Shown piece by piece: positions 1-5,366 of a stretch of DNA of 5,605 bases. The position numbers and the translations under genes were made by a program. Under the pieces are notes generated by a model, which saw nothing but the letters and a program-made list of their open reading frames with translations, made no database searches and was not told where the DNA came from. The DNA is from Candidatus Roizmanbacteria bacterium (GTDB lineage: Bacteria; Patescibacteriota; Microgenomatia; UBA1406), in the NCBI GenBank assembly GCA_024653645.1, contig JANLHK010000109.1, positions 1 to 5,605 of the forward strand, read 5' to 3'. Positions within the stretch are counted from its first letter, which is position 1; each line of letters begins with the position of its first letter.

Positions 1-164
1 TAAGGAGGATTCTATTTACCACATTCACACGGTGCACCATCTGGGACGATGTTCGAACCTATTTAACATCAACTATTAATCCTCAAGAAAAAACCGCACT
101 CCTTGTTGCTATATCTCATTTTAGAAAGAATGTAGAATCTGAGATGGTTCATAGATCTATTTAG
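1..164 (+). CDS. C-terminal end of an unidentified protein (partial at left edge)
   Basis: An open frame enters from the left edge (first full codon at position 3) and runs 53 codons to a TAG at 162-164. Its end reads TINPQEKTALLVAISHFRKN and then VESEMVHRSI. The composition is protein-like, mixing charged and hydrophobic residues, but I do not recognise the family. It has no in-frame ATG, so the start must lie outside the window. It is the only plus-strand gene here. It converges on the AbiEii-type toxin gene and the two stop regions overlap by 8 bases, leaving no room for a terminator between them. A chance open frame of this length is possible in AT-rich DNA. Confidence 0.45.
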   Translation, partial: RRILFTTFTRCTIWDDVRTYLTSTINPQEKTALLVAISHFRKNVESEMVHRSI

Positions 165-816
165 ATGATTCTTCAAGGTACATCGCGACAATGTGTTCAA
201 AATACTGTTTTACTGTTTCTGGAGTTGGAATTGATGCATTCCCAACGGGTTCAATATCAAAATCAGGAAGATCTTTAAAATAGACTAATTGTTCTAAGAA
301 TAATTTAGAACTAAACAACGTTTTATAAACCTCTTCTGCAATGACTATAATCTCTTTCAACGTACTATACTCATTTTTCAGAATGGTATATAAATCAAAA
401 TAATCTCTATATGCTCCCCTGCGTCCAATGGTATATGCTTTTTTGATTGCAATCTCCGGGACAGAAAAGATTTTCATTCCATTTGATACTTCAATAGTCT
501 CAAAATGAGGTGTGAAGTAATAATAGAGAAAGGTACACTTTACATTATTGGTATCAAAAAACGTGAGTTCATCACTTGAATCAACAGAAACTTCTTTAAC
601 TTGTATTACTTGAGAAATCTTTTCTAAAAAATTCTTTGGAATCGGTTGTTCGCTAAAAAAGTCAAAATCATATGAGAGTCTATGAGCAATTTGTAATGAT
701 AATCCAGTGCCTCCACCCAATACAAAATCTTGCACCTGCGGAATTAGTTTTTGCAGTAATTCTTGTCTGGTATTATCCAATATGTCGAGGTGTAGTTTTG
801 AGATATCTTGTTTCAT
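157..816 (-). CDS. AbiEii/AbiGii-type nucleotidyltransferase toxin
   Basis: The product is 219 residues from the ATG at 816. It resembles the nucleotidyltransferase-fold toxins of the AbiEii/AbiGii family. In that family a GG-T core plus an acidic D-x-D pair binds nucleotide and metal, and the toxin transfers nucleotides to RNA targets. Visible motifs are LGGGTGLSLQIAHRLSYDFD at residues 33-52, with D50 and D52 as the likely metal ligands, and later KKAYTIGRRGAYRDYFDLY (about 125-143), the conserved Lys and RDxxDLY segment of the family. The frame stays open up to 906, but the extra 30 residues are a hydrophobic stretch that only shadows the upstream gene, so I chose 816. The gene overlaps the end of the small upstream gene by 44 bases, typical of a coupled antitoxin-toxin pair. 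Its DNA is clearly AT-richer than the DGR target. Family assignment is good; the actual target and toxicity are inferred. Confidence 0.85.
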   Translation of the reverse strand: MKQDISKLHLDILDNTRQELLQKLIPQVQDFVLGGGTGLSLQIAHRLSYDFDFFSEQPIPKNFLEKISQVIQVKEVSVDSSDELTFFDTNNVKCTFLYYYFTPHFETIEVSNGMKIFSVPEIAIKKAYTIGRRGAYRDYFDLYTILKNEYSTLKEIIVIAEEVYKTLFSSKLFLEQLVYFKDLPDFDIEPVGNASIPTPETVKQYFEHIVAMYLEESSK

Positions 817-1039
817 CAACTGGTTGTTGAATGTGTAAGATAAATTTAGTAATAAAATGAAAAGCAGATGCAGTATACACTTTTTGAGGTTGATGTAAAA
901 ATACATTCTTTAATTTTTCTACGCCTAGCTCTCTTTTAATAGTGGTAAGTGAATCTAAATTGCCATATGCAAGAACTTGATGTATGGTTCCAGGTGAATG
1001 CTTATCAGGATGAATCGTATGCCATAGGTATGTTTGCAT
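773..1039 (-). CDS. Small antitoxin-like protein, partner of the AbiEii-type toxin
   Basis: An 88-residue protein starting at the ATG at 1039 (sequence MQTYLWHT...). A TTG six codons upstream at 1057 is possible but less likely. It contains HQVLAYGNLDSLTTIKRELG, then VEKLKNVFL and KVYTASAFHFITKFIL. This resembles the small helical proteins (DUF6922-like, from memory) often encoded just before AbiEii-type nucleotidyltransferases, which are presumed antitoxins. It overlaps the toxin start by 44 bases on the same strand, so the two are probably co-transcribed and translationally coupled. No clear Shine-Dalgarno is present; a -10-like TATACT lies 6 bases before the ATG. The antitoxin role is inferred from position and size; no catalytic motif is visible. 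Confidence 0.65.
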   Translation of the reverse strand: MQTYLWHTIHPDKHSPGTIHQVLAYGNLDSLTTIKRELGVEKLKNVFLHQPQKVYTASAFHFITKFILHIQQPVDETRYLKTTPRHIG

Positions 1040-1075
1040 GAATATAGTATACCGCAATTACAACAAGTTATATAT
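1040..1075 (-). promoter_or_regulatory. Possible promoter of the toxin-antitoxin pair
   Basis: On the minus strand a -10-like TATACT (1051 to 1046) ends 6 bases before the ATG at 1039, inside a very AT-rich stretch. No convincing -35 box is present at 16-18 bases. If used, transcription would begin at or next to the start codon and give a leaderless mRNA, consistent with the missing Shine-Dalgarno. The 47-base gap between the DGR target stop (1087) and this gene is the only place in the window for a separate promoter for the pair. Confidence 0.3.
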
Positions 1076-1086
1076 AATCACTGTAC

Positions 1087-2970
1087 TTAAAACCGCGGTG
1101 TCGCAACAAAGGTGAGTTTATTAAAGTAATACCCGGTTGCCTGAGTCGGATCTACACTTAATTGATAGCACATCGCCGCACGGCTCCCCGTTGTTTGCGC
1201 AGCGTTTGCCATAATCTCTCGAGGAATGGCGTCATCAAAAAGGCGAAAATTACTGGTAAACGAGGCATCCGTCCCCGTAATGTTACCTAACGTATATCCA
1301 AATCCATTGTTACCGGCTGTTACCCAGGCGGCTGCAGAGCTTGAGGAACAAGCACCATCACAGGTACCATTGGCAATTGAAGCAGCTCCCCCTAACGTTT
1401 CCAACGGCCCATCGGAGATCACCGTGAGGCTATACCCATTAGCGGCGTTAGTTACCACGTAGTGGGATTGGGCGACTCGGTAAAAAGTGTCCATATTAAG
1501 GATGGAGCCAAAAGGAACCGCGTAGGGAGTGCTGGCCGCACCGGTGGTAAAGCTGCCGCCATTGCACTGGGTTACGTTAGTGCTTGCCCCGATATTACCG
1601 CTATAGCCGTTACCCGAGTCATTAATCTGATAGGTAATGGACTCTTCAATATTGGCAGATACAAACACACCATCCTGGGGGGCCATTCTGATAAGGGTGA
1701 TATTGTACACGAGTGAACCGCTTGCATTGGTGGTTTTAAGCTCGTTGGCGTAGCTATCGGCAAGTCCGCGTGTGTGGCTCGTCCCTTGCGGCACGGGGTT
1801 GATGAACTGCAAGGTTTGGTTGGATGCATGGCCAAAGGTAAAGCTATAGAAGGTGCCTTGGTCAAGGACTGACGAGGTGGTAATATTAATCGTATGGGTG
1901 CCGCTGCCCGTATTACTCAAAGATACCGCACTCACCGTGAAACCACTGCTGGTAAAACAGGCATTGCCACTGCAGCCCGTACCCGCAAGCAGGTCTGCCG
2001 GTAAGAGCGCGCTATCCCACCCGGTCGCGTCCGGAATGCCGTCTTGGTAGAGGCTGGTTGAGGAAGGAACGGTAAGCAATACGTGGCCGCCGCTCTCGAC
2101 CGAATTTTGCGGCTGAAAGGTAACCGTGAGCGTACCGCTCTGAGAGGCAACGAGCTGATCGGTGGCCAGAAGATTTGCGGCCAAAGCAGGAGTAATGCCC
2201 ACGGTGTCCGCGGCAACCGAGTTATTAACCTGGTAGGTGGTCTGATTCTGGCAGCCGGCCAATGCCGTACTCGTGAGGCATAAGATATCGCCGGGAAACA
2301 AATTATGCGTTTCCTCATCAAAATCTGCGCTGCCGGCAGTGGCAATAGTGAGAATACTTGCCCCGCTACTGTGGGCTCCGGAGAGAGCAGCCCGGAATGA
2401 AAAACGCGAGTTGCTCATGGTGATGTAGGGGTCATAAAAGGGAGATGGAACGCTTGCTCGCGTCAAAGAGAAATCGTCCGTAATAATTTCTTTATCAAGC
2501 TTAGCAACCACTCCGTACTCTCTTGACTCCGGCGCTCCGGTAATGCTAGCTGATAAACGCCACCAGCCGCTGCCTGCGTTGGCATAGGTTGTGGCGACTA
2601 CAGCCCCGTTATAGTACAATTGGGCAATACTGGAGGTAACAGTGCCTCCCTGATTCCCCACCGTATTATCGTAGACGTAGGCTGAAAGCTCATAGTTAAC
2701 CGCGTCTCCCACGTTGACGGTTTGGTACAGCTTCGCCTCTGAAACGGACCCATTGGTAACGGTATTTCCGCCGGTCGCGCTGCGACCGGAACTAGATGAC
2801 CAAGATTGCGAGATGGCTACGGGATCACTGGTGCAGCGAAACCCAATACCCGTATCCGTGTAAGACGGGGCACCACCCAAACGCAGTGCAAACGCCCCGG
2901 CAAACGCCCCATCCGTCCCAATTCCCGCCGCGTAAGAAAGCGTGTACGTTGCCCGAAGGGTACGCCGCAT
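1087..2970 (-). CDS. DGR target surface protein, C-terminal part (in a second frame after a VR frameshift)
   Basis: This frame carries the rest of the DGR target. The true continuation begins inside the VR at about 2917 with GAFAGAFALRLGGAP, then SYTDTGIGFRCTSDP. Residues translated before that, from the ATG at 2970, are out of frame and meaningless. About 580 residues follow the VR. First comes a beta-rich, carbohydrate-binding-like module (YQTVNVGDAVNYELSAYVYD to KEIITDDFSLTR, about 2735-2460). Then follow two or more Ser/Thr/Gly-rich beta-sandwich stretches. A C-terminal module starts near VSANIEESITYQIN (about 1660) and ends with YYFNKLTFVATPRF, reminiscent of repeated C-terminal modules in Patescibacteria surface proteins. 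Codon and base composition match the N-terminal part. Removing one base in the VR joins both parts into a 921-residue protein counted from the ATG at 3853. Module assignments are by appearance only. Confidence 0.8.
   Translation of the reverse strand: MRRTLRATYTLSYAAGIGTDGAFAGAFALRLGGAPSYTDTGIGFRCTSDPVAISQSWSSSSGRSATGGNTVTNGSVSEAKLYQTVNVGDAVNYELSAYVYDNTVGNQGGTVTSSIAQLYYNGAVVATTYANAGSGWWRLSASITGAPESREYGVVAKLDKEIITDDFSLTRASVPSPFYDPYITMSNSRFSFRAALSGAHSSGASILTIATAGSADFDEETHNLFPGDILCLTSTALAGCQNQTTYQVNNSVAADTVGITPALAANLLATDQLVASQSGTLTVTFQPQNSVESGGHVLLTVPSSTSLYQDGIPDATGWDSALLPADLLAGTGCSGNACFTSSGFTVSAVSLSNTGSGTHTINITTSSVLDQGTFYSFTFGHASNQTLQFINPVPQGTSHTRGLADSYANELKTTNASGSLVYNITLIRMAPQDGVFVSANIEESITYQINDSGNGYSGNIGASTNVTQCNGGSFTTGAASTPYAVPFGSILNMDTFYRVAQSHYVVTNAANGYSLTVISDGPLETLGGAASIANGTCDGACSSSSAAAWVTAGNNGFGYTLGNITGTDASFTSNFRLFDDAIPREIMANAAQTTGSRAAMCYQLSVDPTQATGYYFNKLTFVATPRF
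2771..2789 (-). promoter_or_regulatory. Hairpin/cruciform downstream of the VR (candidate DGR homing signal)
   Basis: A perfect inverted repeat: CCGGTCGC, a 3-base loop, GCGACCGG (8 bp, or 7 bp with a 5-base loop). It starts 34 bases past the 3' end of the VR on the coding strand. In the Bordetella phage DGR a short GC-rich hairpin just after the VR is needed for efficient homing. Stem length fits that element; the distance is larger and the loop differs. It lies within the target coding sequence (GRSATGG), so it could be accidental. Confidence 0.5.
2823..2941 (-). repeat. DGR variable repeat (VR)
   Basis: This segment matches the TR at 5233-5350 along its whole length. On the coding strand 15 VR differences lie at TR adenines, at plus positions 2849, 2850, 2856, 2862, 2873, 2874, 2876, 2877, 2882, 2883, 2889, 2893, 2903, 2904 and 2934. 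They recode TR Asn codons to Phe, Arg, Gly, Gly, Tyr, Asp and Gly, and one Thr to Ala. The exception is 2911-2919, where the VR is one base longer than the TR and has at least one non-adenine mismatch. The 3' end (coding strand) is unmutated: the last 26 bases, 2848 to 2823, are identical to the TR although they contain adenines. This is the expected initiation-of-mutagenic-homing (IMH) zone. Confidence 0.95.
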
Positions 2971-3919
2971 CGGCGTCGGTGTAGATTTGCCCTACACCAT
3001 AGGAGGAATTGTAACTTGAGGCAAGAGGCCGAATATCGTCATATGTCAACGAGCCATAGCCATTCAGGCTGGTAAACTGTACCCATTCGGAGGCAGGGGT
3101 GGCATCATAGGGCATTTCGCCCGTGGTACAGTTGGCGCCCGCACAGGTGATGGAGTTGTTAGTCCACTCCCATACGTTACCTGACAAGTCCCACAAAACC
3201 GCATCATTAGAAAGAGTAAAAGTCCGTCTCTGCTCCTTACCATCCGAGGCACCGATAGTGGTATTAAAGGGGCATTCAAAGGTGTCGCCGGAGCTATCGT
3301 TAGTACCGGTCCAGCCTAAACTGTCATCGGATGAGGCAGCGAGGGCGCTGGCTGGATTATTGTCCATGTGCCCGCCGTACATACAACCTGAATTAGCCGT
3401 ACCCGTCGACCAGTTGGTGCCCACTTGCTCTGCATTGCGGGCAATCGTCATCCATTCATTATTAGTGATCAAATGAGCCGTATCATTTCCAATACTCACC
3501 GCCGCACATTTGGTAGCGGAAGTCGTTTGAGAAACAGAGACGTAGGGCGTACCCGTGGCCTGGGAAATAGCATTGTTGGACCCGTCATTTTTGGCCTCAT
3601 ATTTCATAGACAAGAAGTTAGTAGTGGAGTACGTTGCATTCCCTGGTACTTCTACCCAGCCCGAAGGCGGAAGCGCGGCGACTTGCCACGCAGAGTTGCT
3701 ACTAGTAAAGCTGGGGTTGGCAAATAAATTACTGTCTGCCGATACACGGGTAGCAATAAGTCCGCCGATTCGGAAAGACAAAAAGGCCATAAAAATCACC
3801 ATTATCACCACGATCACTATACCTACGCCTCCCACCCGTCGGTGGTTCGTCATCCACATGCTAGATTTAGCATACACCAATAAGACAAACAATAAAACCT
3901 TTTTTATATCAAATTGCAT
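2825..3919 (-). CDS. DGR target protein, N-terminal part: membrane anchor plus FGE-sulfatase/C-type-lectin domain
   Basis: The protein displays the diversified site. Numbering from the ATG at 3853: a basic start (MTNHRR), one hydrophobic segment at about residues 10-33 (signal peptide or anchor, possible cleavage after VSA at 39), then the formylglycine-generating-enzyme-like fold that DGRs use as a C-type-lectin scaffold. Family motifs are SGWVEVPGN, MKYEAKNDGSNNAISQATGT, LITNNEWMTIARN, DLSGNVWEWTNN (about 218-231), EMPYDATPASEWVQF, YTDADAAYPSGN and the VR entry AFLRGGNW. The ligand is unknown; this branch usually binds and does not catalyse. From about 2917 the frame is wrong (GWGVCRGVCTAF to WVSLHQ-stop) because the VR has one extra base. 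The ATG at 3919 would overlap the reverse transcriptase stop by 11 bases, allowing coupling; 3859 and 3853 are alternatives. No start has a clear Shine-Dalgarno. Confidence 0.85.
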   Translation of the reverse strand: MQFDIKKVLLFVLLVYAKSSMWMTNHRRVGGVGIVIVVIMVIFMAFLSFRIGGLIATRVSADSNLFANPSFTSSNSAWQVAALPPSGWVEVPGNATYSTTNFLSMKYEAKNDGSNNAISQATGTPYVSVSQTTSATKCAAVSIGNDTAHLITNNEWMTIARNAEQVGTNWSTGTANSGCMYGGHMDNNPASALAASSDDSLGWTGTNDSSGDTFECPFNTTIGASDGKEQRRTFTLSNDAVLWDLSGNVWEWTNNSITCAGANCTTGEMPYDATPASEWVQFTSLNGYGSLTYDDIRPLASSYNSSYGVGQIYTDADAAYPSGNVHAFLRGGNWDGWGVCRGVCTAFGWCPVLHGYGYWVSLHQ

Positions 3920-5003
3920 CGTTTGTATTGTGTTTAAATAAGCTTTTTTTTAGATTCCAGGCGTTTGCATGATTAAGATGGCCACGCAGTGAACACAGTA
4001 TTTGATGCAAATCCCCTTCTGATAAATTTCCCTTTCGATACCGCCCAATAGCTTGTCGATGCTTTTTCTGCATATGTAGTAGTGTTTTACCCCGAACTAA
4101 CCGGTGATCATAAAAGATACGATAGCCTACAAACGGGACACCTTGTTTGACTGGACTGATTCGTACTTTTTTGTGGTGCAAATCAAGAGATAATGCCTCT
4201 TTCAAAAAATTCCTGATGTGCTCACATACCTGCCGTAGGTGCTGCTGGTCGGGATGGATTATTAAAAAATCATCCATGTACCGGGCATACCACCGCTCAT
4301 GTAGTTCTTCTTTTATAAAATGATCAAGTTCGTTAAGATAAATGTTGGCAAATAACTGGCTGGTTAAATTCCCTATGGGCAATCCCCTACGGGACTTGGT
4401 GGAGATAGACGTTGTATTGAGATCGGGAGAGGATAGAGACGTATGGTGAACCGTAATAATCTTATGGATCAGCGAAAATATTTTTTTATCATGAATTGTT
4501 TTACTAATCAGAGTAAGCAGAATATCCCACGAAATACTTTGAAAGTATTTTGCGATGTCGCACTGCAACACATATACCTCTTCTTTTCTTCTACTCTCTC
4601 TCTCTCTCTCTCTCTCTGCTTGCATTTTTTTACACCGAGCTGCCATGAGGAAAAGTTTAACTCTCTGTGCGCCAAAATGGGTACCCTTTTCAACGCGGCA
4701 GGCGTACGAGTCGTAAATAAACTTTTTTTCAAATAACGGCTCAATAACAGCCACTAACGAGTGTTGCACTACCCGATCACGAAAAGCAGGTGCGGCAATT
4801 CTCCTCGTTTTGGGGTCGTGCACCATAAAATATGTATACGGAGACGGTGTATACGTACCATGGGTAAGTTCATTACTTAACTTCTCTACGTTACTTTCAA
4901 GAAAAAAGCCAAATCGTAGAATAGAGTCGTTATAGCGCTTACAGCGTCGCGCTTTATAGTAGGCAGATAAAAGGGCGGTAAAGTTACTTATTTGTTCATA
5001 CAT
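3909..5003 (-). CDS. DGR reverse transcriptase
   Basis: A 364-residue reverse transcriptase of the DGR clade, which copies the TR RNA into adenine-mutagenised cDNA together with Avd. Motifs numbered from the ATG at 5003: RRIAAPAFRDRVVQHSL (67-83), YDSYACRVEKGTHFGA (97-112), VLQCDIAKYFQSI with catalytic D149, GLPIGNLTSQLFANIYLNEL (207-226) containing the DGR hallmark (I/V/L)GxxxSQ in place of the usual QGxxxSP, YMDD catalytic site (242-245), GYRIF (293-297), and a C-terminal HLNHANAWNLKK. No maturase or endonuclease domain follows, as expected for DGRs. The frame is open to a GTG at 5054, but that extension would span a terminator hairpin, so ATG 5003 is preferred; no strong Shine-Dalgarno is visible. 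An unusual charged insert (about 124-142, ERERERES) lies between the palm motifs and is encoded by a GA dinucleotide tract. The end overlaps the target frame by 11 bases if the ATG at 3919 is used. Confidence 0.96.
   Translation of the reverse strand: MYEQISNFTALLSAYYKARRCKRYNDSILRFGFFLESNVEKLSNELTHGTYTPSPYTYFMVHDPKTRRIAAPAFRDRVVQHSLVAVIEPLFEKKFIYDSYACRVEKGTHFGAQRVKLFLMAARCKKMQAERERERESRRKEEVYVLQCDIAKYFQSISWDILLTLISKTIHDKKIFSLIHKIITVHHTSLSSPDLNTTSISTKSRRGLPIGNLTSQLFANIYLNELDHFIKEELHERWYARYMDDFLIIHPDQQHLRQVCEHIRNFLKEALSLDLHHKKVRISPVKQGVPFVGYRIFYDHRLVRGKTLLHMQKKHRQAIGRYRKGNLSEGDLHQILCSLRGHLNHANAWNLKKSLFKHNTNDAI
4594..4617 (-). repeat. (GA)12 microsatellite inside the reverse transcriptase gene
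   Basis: A pure 24-base dinucleotide tract (CT on plus, GA on the coding strand) encodes alternating Glu and Arg. By reading the frames: loss of one unit puts the TAG at 4593-4591 in frame directly after the tract. Gain of one unit gives 28 foreign residues and a stop at about 4508. Both products lack the IGNLTSQ and YMDD motifs. Only changes of three units keep the enzyme intact. Confidence 0.95.
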
Positions 5004-5017
5004 AGTTTCATCATCAC

Positions 5018-5050
5018 AAAAAAGGGCCGATTCTTCAACTGAACCGGCCC
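5018..5050 (-). terminator. Rho-independent terminator between TR and reverse transcriptase
   Basis: Read on the minus strand: stem GGGCCGGTTC (5050-5041), 7-base loop, stem GAATCGGCCC (5033-5024), then six T (5023-5018). The 10-bp stem has one G-T wobble. A U-tract exists only on the minus strand, so it stops transcripts coming from avd/TR and not opposing ones. It lies 14 bases before the chosen reverse transcriptase ATG, so the enzyme needs read-through, regulated antitermination or a promoter of its own. It likely defines the 3' end of the template RNA. Confidence 0.8.
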
Positions 5051-5232
5051 CCACTTAATCAAACCTATTTACTCCCGTCCCGCGACAGCGCGGGGCGAGA
5101 AATACAGGCGTTATATTTGTCACAATCCCAACTTACCGGATTGGATCAGGAAAGGATCTTTGTGATCAAAAAGGTACGGGATATCTATCCATAAACAGAT
5201 ATCAACTCACCTAACACCGAGCTAGGCTCAAT

Positions 5233-5350
5233 GATCACTGGTGCAGCGAAACCCAATATTCGTATTCGTGTTAGACGGGGCATTATTCAAATTCAGTGTA
5301 AATGCCCCGGCATTCGCCCCATTATTCCAATTCCCGCCGCGTTAGAAAGC
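5233..5350 (-). repeat. DGR template repeat (TR)
   Basis: The 118-base donor copy for the VR. Read on the minus strand in the target frame it encodes RGGNWNNGANAGAFTLNLNN, then APSNTNTNIGFRCTSD, with ten AAT/AAC codons, the classic DGR design since adenine changes in AAY codons cannot create stops. The frame is continuous, so the TR lacks the extra base seen in the VR. Homology ends at 5350 on one side and 5233 on the other; a 4-base match (5225-5228 with 2815-2818) persists just past the 3' end. The repeat begins 16 bases after the avd stop. Its first in-frame codon after GCTTTC is TAA, matching a Leu TTA in the VR. Confidence 0.96.
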
Positions 5351-5366
5351 TTTTGATCCTTCCCTT

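Larger units (their letters stand above)
5018..5366 (-). ncRNA. DGR template RNA region (TR plus structured 3' spacer)
   Basis: The stretch between the avd stop (5367) and the reverse transcriptase holds no gene. It contains the TR, directly after avd, and about 180 bases before the terminator. The spacer has several inverted repeats: 5219-5229 (GAGC/GCTC, touching the TR end), 5180-5203 (GATATCT/AGATATC, 10-base loop), 5123-5143 (CAATCC/GGATTG), 5079-5094 (CCCGCG, 4-base loop, CGCGGG) and the terminator. In studied DGRs the RNA flanking the TR folds and binds the reverse transcriptase and Avd to prime cDNA synthesis. The 5' end cannot be seen and may lie within avd. Confidence 0.6.

Noticed and set aside
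817..906. Longer toxin form with a hydrophobic N-terminus
   Set aside because: The hydrophobic stretch is a frame shadow of the antitoxin gene, and the family begins near the MKQDIS start.
1090..1101. ACCGCGGT palindrome followed by T's at the end of the target gene as a terminator
   Set aside because: The palindrome has no loop, so it cannot form a usable hairpin; it also overlaps the last codons.
1226..2283. Several plus-strand open frames of 65-97 codons opposite the target gene
   Set aside because: They lie fully within the target's coding sequence, lack recognisable domains and are explained by its GC-rich Ser/Thr/Ala/Gly codons.
1932..2345. Minus-strand 137-codon frame inside the target
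   Set aside because: Arg/Pro/Leu-rich shadow of the real frame; the main frame through this region is continuous and protein-like.
2905..2925. Programmed ribosomal frameshift in the VR
   Set aside because: No slippery heptamer or nearby stimulatory structure is visible, and the TR shows the normal frame without the extra base; an indel is simpler.
4508..4744. Separate 78-codon minus-strand gene
   Set aside because: An off-frame shadow through the GA repeat; relevant only as the product of a one-unit expansion of the repeat.
5004..5054. GTG start at 5054 extending the reverse transcriptase by 17 residues
   Set aside because: The extension is encoded by the terminator hairpin and U-tract; homologues normally begin close to the ATG at 5003.
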